From Faecalicatena_A orotica (GTDB lineage Bacteria; Bacillota; Clostridia; Lachnospirales; Lachnospiraceae), in the NCBI RefSeq assembly GCF_040545875.1, contig NZ_JBEPMR010000007.1: a stretch of DNA of 64,000 nt; one strand, given 5' to 3'. The position numbers and the translations under genes were made by a program. The notes beneath the pieces are model-generated. The model was not told the DNA's origin. It ran no database searches and saw only the letters and a list, made by a program, of their open reading frames with translations. Shown piece after piece: positions 60,737 to 64,000 of this stretch; position 1 is the first letter of the stretch; each line of letters starts with the position of its first letter.

Positions 60737-61705
60737 TTATTTCCTTTCCCCATCGATCGCAAATGTAATTGGCTGAAATACTTCTGCTTCATCTATCTTA
60801 TACGCTTTTTCCCCGGTTACCTGATATACTTCCACACAATTACTGTCTGTACAGCTTACAAGTAAATAGTCTCCAATAAATTTTAAATCTCTTGGCGTTT
60901 TACCACAAGAAAATTCATACTTAATATCTGGTATGCCATCGTCACATATCTCTGAAACAACAATTACATTTTTTCCTCTCAATGCCGTACATAAAAGTTT
61001 CTCATCTTCCCGAATCGCATGACCGCCACTGAAAACTTCCTTTTCATCCGTCATTTTGATTTCTTTTATTATTGCAAACTCTTTTGTGTCTAAAACAATA
61101 ATTTCATTTGTAAGTTCTGTGTTAAGATATGCTTTCTGATGGTGCTGTGAAAAAGCCAGCAGACGAATATTCTTCTCTGCATATTGGGGAAAATTAATTA
61201 CATCTTCTATTTCCAGACCTTCATCTTTATATACATAAATCTGCTGTAAACTATTTTCTACAGATATGCATCTTCCATCTTCCATGTGGTGAATGAAGTG
61301 TGATTTTCCCGCCTTCTCATATCCCTCCCTTTTATGTACAACTGTTTTTCGGATTTGATCTGCTGTTAAATCATAAAAACTATCTGCTCCGCTTTCATAA
61401 CTGGCAAGCAGGAATCCTCCTTCTGCCGGAGAGGCAAAGCTATAAAATAAATCTGTCGCGACTTCCCGCATTTTTATGCCGTTTTTTCCATAGAAATCCA
61501 ATGTTGTTTTCTCCGGTCCCTTTACTGAAACAATCAATTGATCTGGTAAATCAATTACCATATTTGCTTTTCCATTTAAGGGGTAAGTGCTTTCTTTCCG
61601 GATGCTTCCATTCACTCTGTTAAATACTAATCTCACAATACCTTTATCTTTTTGTTCCGCATTTCCATATGCAGTCAGATAAAGCGCCATCTGCTCCCTT
61701 TCCAT
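60737..61705 (-). CDS. Lactonase-like beta-propeller protein
   Basis: A 322-residue protein resembling the 6-phosphogluconolactonase-type seven-bladed propeller family (Lactonase, YbhE-like). The start 'LYLTAYGNAEQKDKGIVRLV' and several blade repeats such as 'LLAFSQHHQKAYLNTELTNE' and 'PRDLKFIGDYLLVSCTDSNC' support this, although sequence likeness is modest. It probably opens a sugar lactone made by the Gfo/Idh dehydrogenase of the same operon. Two starts are possible (61705 and 61690). The last blade is close to the aldo/keto reductase start. Confidence 0.72.
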   Translation of the reverse strand: MEREQMALYLTAYGNAEQKDKGIVRLVFNRVNGSIRKESTYPLNGKANMVIDLPDQLIVSVKGPEKTTLDFYGKNGIKMREVATDLFYSFASPAEGGFLLASYESGADSFYDLTADQIRKTVVHKREGYEKAGKSHFIHHMEDGRCISVENSLQQIYVYKDEGLEIEDVINFPQYAEKNIRLLAFSQHHQKAYLNTELTNEIIVLDTKEFAIIKEIKMTDEKEVFSGGHAIREDEKLLCTALRGKNVIVVSEICDDGIPDIKYEFSCGKTPRDLKFIGDYLLVSCTDSNCVEVYQVTGEKAYKIDEAEVFQPITFAIDGERK

Positions 61706-61718
61706 TATATTCCTCTCA

Positions 61719-62741
61719 TTATATATCTTTTATGAATTCACCCATGCATTCTTTATAACGGGCAATTGTTTTGTCACACCATTCATCAAATTGCGGATCT
61801 GTAACTTTAAGCTGTGGATTTTCATCCATATAATCCAGAAACATTTTAAGACCTGTGCGAATGTCTATCTTTGGAGAATATTCCGGACAAAATTGCTTTG
61901 CTTTTGAAATGTCAAACAAACATGAAAAATGCTTGTCCCCATGAATAGAGCCTTTCCAGCCATATACTTTAGATTCATCCAAAAGATATGTGCTAATATA
62001 TACTGGTTTATATTCGACACCAAGTAAGTCAGCCAGATTCTGATAAATCATGTCCCAGGTCATGGGCTCTGGATTCATCACCTGAAATATCTCTCCAATT
62101 GCTTCTTTCCGGCCTACCAAAGGACAAAACAAAGGTGCAAAGTCTTCTGCATGAGTACTCGCCCACAGCCCCTGTCCATCTCCGTGAATAATGACCTCTT
62201 TTCCCTGCAGCATACGCTCAACCACACTCCAGCATGACTTTCCCTTAATGCTGAGAGGAATTCTGTTTTTGGAATATGTTTGAGTAGGCCTTACAATTGT
62301 AACAGGGAAACCTCTTTTACACTCATCCAAAAAATATTTTTCTACAGCTTCTTTGTTCTGGCCGTAATCATAGTACTGGTTTCCATATGGCATAGACTCG
62401 TCTACCAGACAGTTAAAACGATGATCCAGTGCATCTACAGTACTGATTAAAATAAACTGCCTTGTATGATTTTTAAAAATATCTGTGCTGTTTCGGGCAT
62501 CTTCTAAATTCATAATAATAAAGTCTATTACTGAATCAAAAGACATGTCCTTTATTTGTTCCTTTACATCATCCGGATTTGCTTTTATGTCAGCTTTGAT
62601 GTATTTTACGGTATTGGGCAGTCCATTCGATGCCCCTGTTCTTGTAAGAAGGTACAATTCTACTTCTTTATCTTTTGCCAGCATTTTGGCAACCGGTTCC
62701 GATATAGTTCCTGTTCCGCCAACAATAAGTACTTTTTTCAT
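61719..62741 (-). CDS. NAD-dependent epimerase/dehydratase
   Basis: A 340-residue extended short-chain dehydrogenase. The nucleotide site is 'KKVLIVGGTGTISEPVAKML' (residues 2-21) and the Tyr-x-x-x-Lys pair is in 'YYDYGQNKEAVEKYF' (about 127). 'IVRPTQTYSKNRIPL' at about 150 is the usual substrate loop. It epimerises or reduces a sugar or sugar nucleotide. It lies in the operon between the Gfo/Idh and lactonase-like genes, 14 bases from the latter, with AGAGG before its ATG. Confidence 0.88.
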   Translation of the reverse strand: MKKVLIVGGTGTISEPVAKMLAKDKEVELYLLTRTGASNGLPNTVKYIKADIKANPDDVKEQIKDMSFDSVIDFIIMNLEDARNSTDIFKNHTRQFILISTVDALDHRFNCLVDESMPYGNQYYDYGQNKEAVEKYFLDECKRGFPVTIVRPTQTYSKNRIPLSIKGKSCWSVVERMLQGKEVIIHGDGQGLWASTHAEDFAPLFCPLVGRKEAIGEIFQVMNPEPMTWDMIYQNLADLLGVEYKPVYISTYLLDESKVYGWKGSIHGDKHFSCLFDISKAKQFCPEYSPKIDIRTGLKMFLDYMDENPQLKVTDPQFDEWCDKTIARYKECMGEFIKDI

Positions 62742-62788
62742 TTCAATTACCTCTTTCTATTAATTTTATTTTTCACATTATGACTAAA

Positions 62789-63778
62789 TTAATCACAGGA
62801 AAATTTAATTCCGGCCCCTTTTCTGGCATCTTCCATCACCTGCATGACTTCAATGACTTTATCCATCATTGCATAACATACATCATATTCATCTTTCTCT
62901 ACAATTGGCAGGATTCTCTCATATACATTCACAAAGGGTTCACCCAGAGGCGCTTTGTCCAGACATACTGGGTCTGCCCCGTTTAATGTAAGTTCAATCT
63001 TGTGACATTCTCCCGGATGGGAATGCATCACAATACAGCCCTTATCTCCCTGTACCATGCAGCATCCCGGGGACGCCGAGTCTTTAGCCGAAGTACATAC
63101 AGCTTTAAAGCTGCCGTAATCCATAACCAATATTCCAGATGTATCAATGCCGTTATATCCTATATTCGGGAAGTAAGCTGTCTTTTCCGGTACACCGGCA
63201 AGTCCCATAACCCAATGAATGCTATACACACCAATATCATATAAAGCGCCACCATCCAAAAGTGGATTAAATACCGGCAGTACTGTTCCATTTAGATAAC
63301 CAGCATATCTGCGGGAATACTGTGAGAAATTACACTGGATCAGCTTAATGTCCCCAACCTCCGGTAATCTGTTCTTAATTTCATCATAGTTATCCGAATA
63401 CCAGGGCAGAATTGATTCAAACACATATACATGATTTTCTCTGGCTGCATCCAGAAGTTCTTTCGCCTGCTTTGCCGTTGACGTAAATGGTTTTTCACAA
63501 ATAACACTTTTGCCCGCCTTGATTGCCTTCAGCGAATACTCGTAATGCAATGAATTGACAAGCCCAATATATACAAAATCAAAACTGTTATCTTTTAAGA
63601 ACTCATCATAGTCTTCATAAATATCTTTAATGCTATAATCTCCTGCAATGTTTTCTGCCACATCACGCTCTGCATCACGACACCAAATGGCTTTCGCTTC
63701 TATGTTCCCGACCTCGTTCCATACGTTTTCCAGAACATAGCGAACTATCATTCCAGAACCTGCAATTCCAATTTTCAA
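62789..63778 (-). CDS. Gfo/Idh/MocA-family oxidoreductase
   Basis: A 329-residue NAD(P)-dependent sugar dehydrogenase-type protein. It has 'IGIAGSGMIVRYVLENVW' at the start, 'SVICEKPFTSTAKQ' with the Glu-Lys-Pro at about 91-104, and 'LDGGALYDIGVYSIHWVMGL' with the conserved Asp and His at about 170-190. The start codon is a TTG with AGGAGG seven bases upstream. It follows a PTS IIA gene and precedes an epimerase gene. A lactone product would fit the lactonase-like gene downstream. Confidence 0.9.
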   Translation of the reverse strand: MKIGIAGSGMIVRYVLENVWNEVGNIEAKAIWCRDAERDVAENIAGDYSIKDIYEDYDEFLKDNSFDFVYIGLVNSLHYEYSLKAIKAGKSVICEKPFTSTAKQAKELLDAARENHVYVFESILPWYSDNYDEIKNRLPEVGDIKLIQCNFSQYSRRYAGYLNGTVLPVFNPLLDGGALYDIGVYSIHWVMGLAGVPEKTAYFPNIGYNGIDTSGILVMDYGSFKAVCTSAKDSASPGCCMVQGDKGCIVMHSHPGECHKIELTLNGADPVCLDKAPLGEPFVNVYERILPIVEKDEYDVCYAMMDKVIEVMQVMEDARKGAGIKFSCD

Positions 63779-63812
63779 TTTTTTTCCTCCTAAAACCTGA
63801 TGTATAATATAT

Positions 63813-64000
63813 TTAGTTTCTGATCATCTTATATAACTCTTTAAATTCCTCATATAGTATTTTAAATGTTTCGGCGCTATTTAACTGATCTTCTGCATGA
63901 ATCAGAAGCAGACTCTCCATTTGATTCCGGGGTACCATATTTTCCATACCTATCATTGAAAAATGGACACTGTGTGCCTGATCATACATCTTTGTAGCAT
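63813..64000 (-). CDS. PTS lactose/cellobiose-type IIA component (partial)
   Basis: The last 62 codons of a gene entering from the right edge. The translated end reads 'AYDQAHSVHFSMIG'-like text (here 'MYDQAHSVHFSMIGMENM') followed by 'LLLIHAEDQLNSAETFKIL', which is the signature of the lactose/cellobiose IIA family, where the His of 'HAEDQL' lies in the conserved active region. It passes phosphate to a IIB partner for sugar uptake. The other PTS genes must lie beyond the window. It heads the minus-strand operon seen down to 59884. Confidence 0.82.
   Translation of the reverse strand, partial: ATKMYDQAHSVHFSMIGMENMVPRNQMESLLLIHAEDQLNSAETFKILYEEFKELYKMIRN

Noticed and set aside
1..64000. CRISPR arrays, rRNA or tRNA genes, prophage structural genes and known riboswitches
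   Set aside because: I looked for regular short repeats, conserved rRNA strings, cloverleaf patterns and phage genes and found none that I could support by eye.

Overview
The window looks like chromosome of a gut-type Clostridium or Lachnospiraceae bacterium. Base composition is moderate, Shine-Dalgarno sites are strong (AGGAGG), tightly packed operons are the rule, and the gene families are those of anaerobic Firmicutes: CUT1 sugar transporters, PRD and RpiR regulators, butyrate kinase, a BceAB-like transporter with a two-component system, and Rpn/PD-(D/E)XK nucleases. I see no rRNA, tRNA, CRISPR array, phage module or insertion-sequence transposase.

Layout. 1-11.6 kb is a glycan-utilisation locus. 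It holds the start of a family 5 solute-binding lipoprotein, an AraC regulator fused to a degenerate GH39 domain, a nitroreductase, a truncated Rpn gene, and a minus-strand operon of GH29 fucosidase, solute-binding protein, two permeases and two GH28-like proteins. A divergent LacI regulator (11.8-12.9 kb) faces this operon across four copies of one near-palindromic operator. 13.2-26.5 kb is a sugar-derivative locus: ThuA, three Gfo/Idh/MocA oxidoreductases and four xylose-isomerase-like TIM-barrel proteins in the window as a whole (two and four of them here), a VOC protein, an aldo/keto reductase, a thiolase plus OB-fold pair, and ROK and RpiR regulators. 26.7-29.1 kb is a tandem duplication of an Rpn nuclease gene.

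29.3-41.0 kb is a minus-strand run of twelve genes: iron alcohol dehydrogenase, MFS transporter, 2-hydroxyacid dehydrogenase, FAD/FMN/Fe-S enoate reductase, class II aldolase, phosphotransacetylase, phosphopantetheinyl transferase, acyl carrier protein, thiolase, zinc-ribbon OB-fold protein, ThuA protein and butyrate kinase. A PRD regulator is divergent to it. I read this as a catabolic pathway that carries its own acyl carrier protein and the enzyme that activates it, and ends in substrate-level phosphorylation. I do not recognise it as a described pathway. The thiolase/OB-fold/ThuA trio occurs in both loci.

44-49 kb holds a zinc alcohol dehydrogenase divergent from an FGGY kinase, an OFA-type transporter and a flavodoxin-ferredoxin. 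49.2-57.9 kb holds two MATE exporters, a BceAB-like ABC transporter with its kinase and regulator, and a TetR regulator. 58-59.7 kb holds an ArsC/Spx-like protein, an HTH-Uma2 protein and an XRE regulator. 59.9-64 kb is a second sugar operon (aldo/keto reductase, lactonase-like propeller, epimerase, Gfo/Idh, PTS IIA).

The most striking non-coding signal is a family of four roughly 290-bp, nearly fully palindromic elements, at 12949-13235, 16556-16847, 43199-43483 and 43750-44040. Their arms differ in sequence from copy to copy but still pair within each copy, while a short core (CGCCTGAG, then a hairpin with an ATCA loop, then TGAATGCG) is conserved. This is the pattern expected of a structured RNA or a selected DNA fold.
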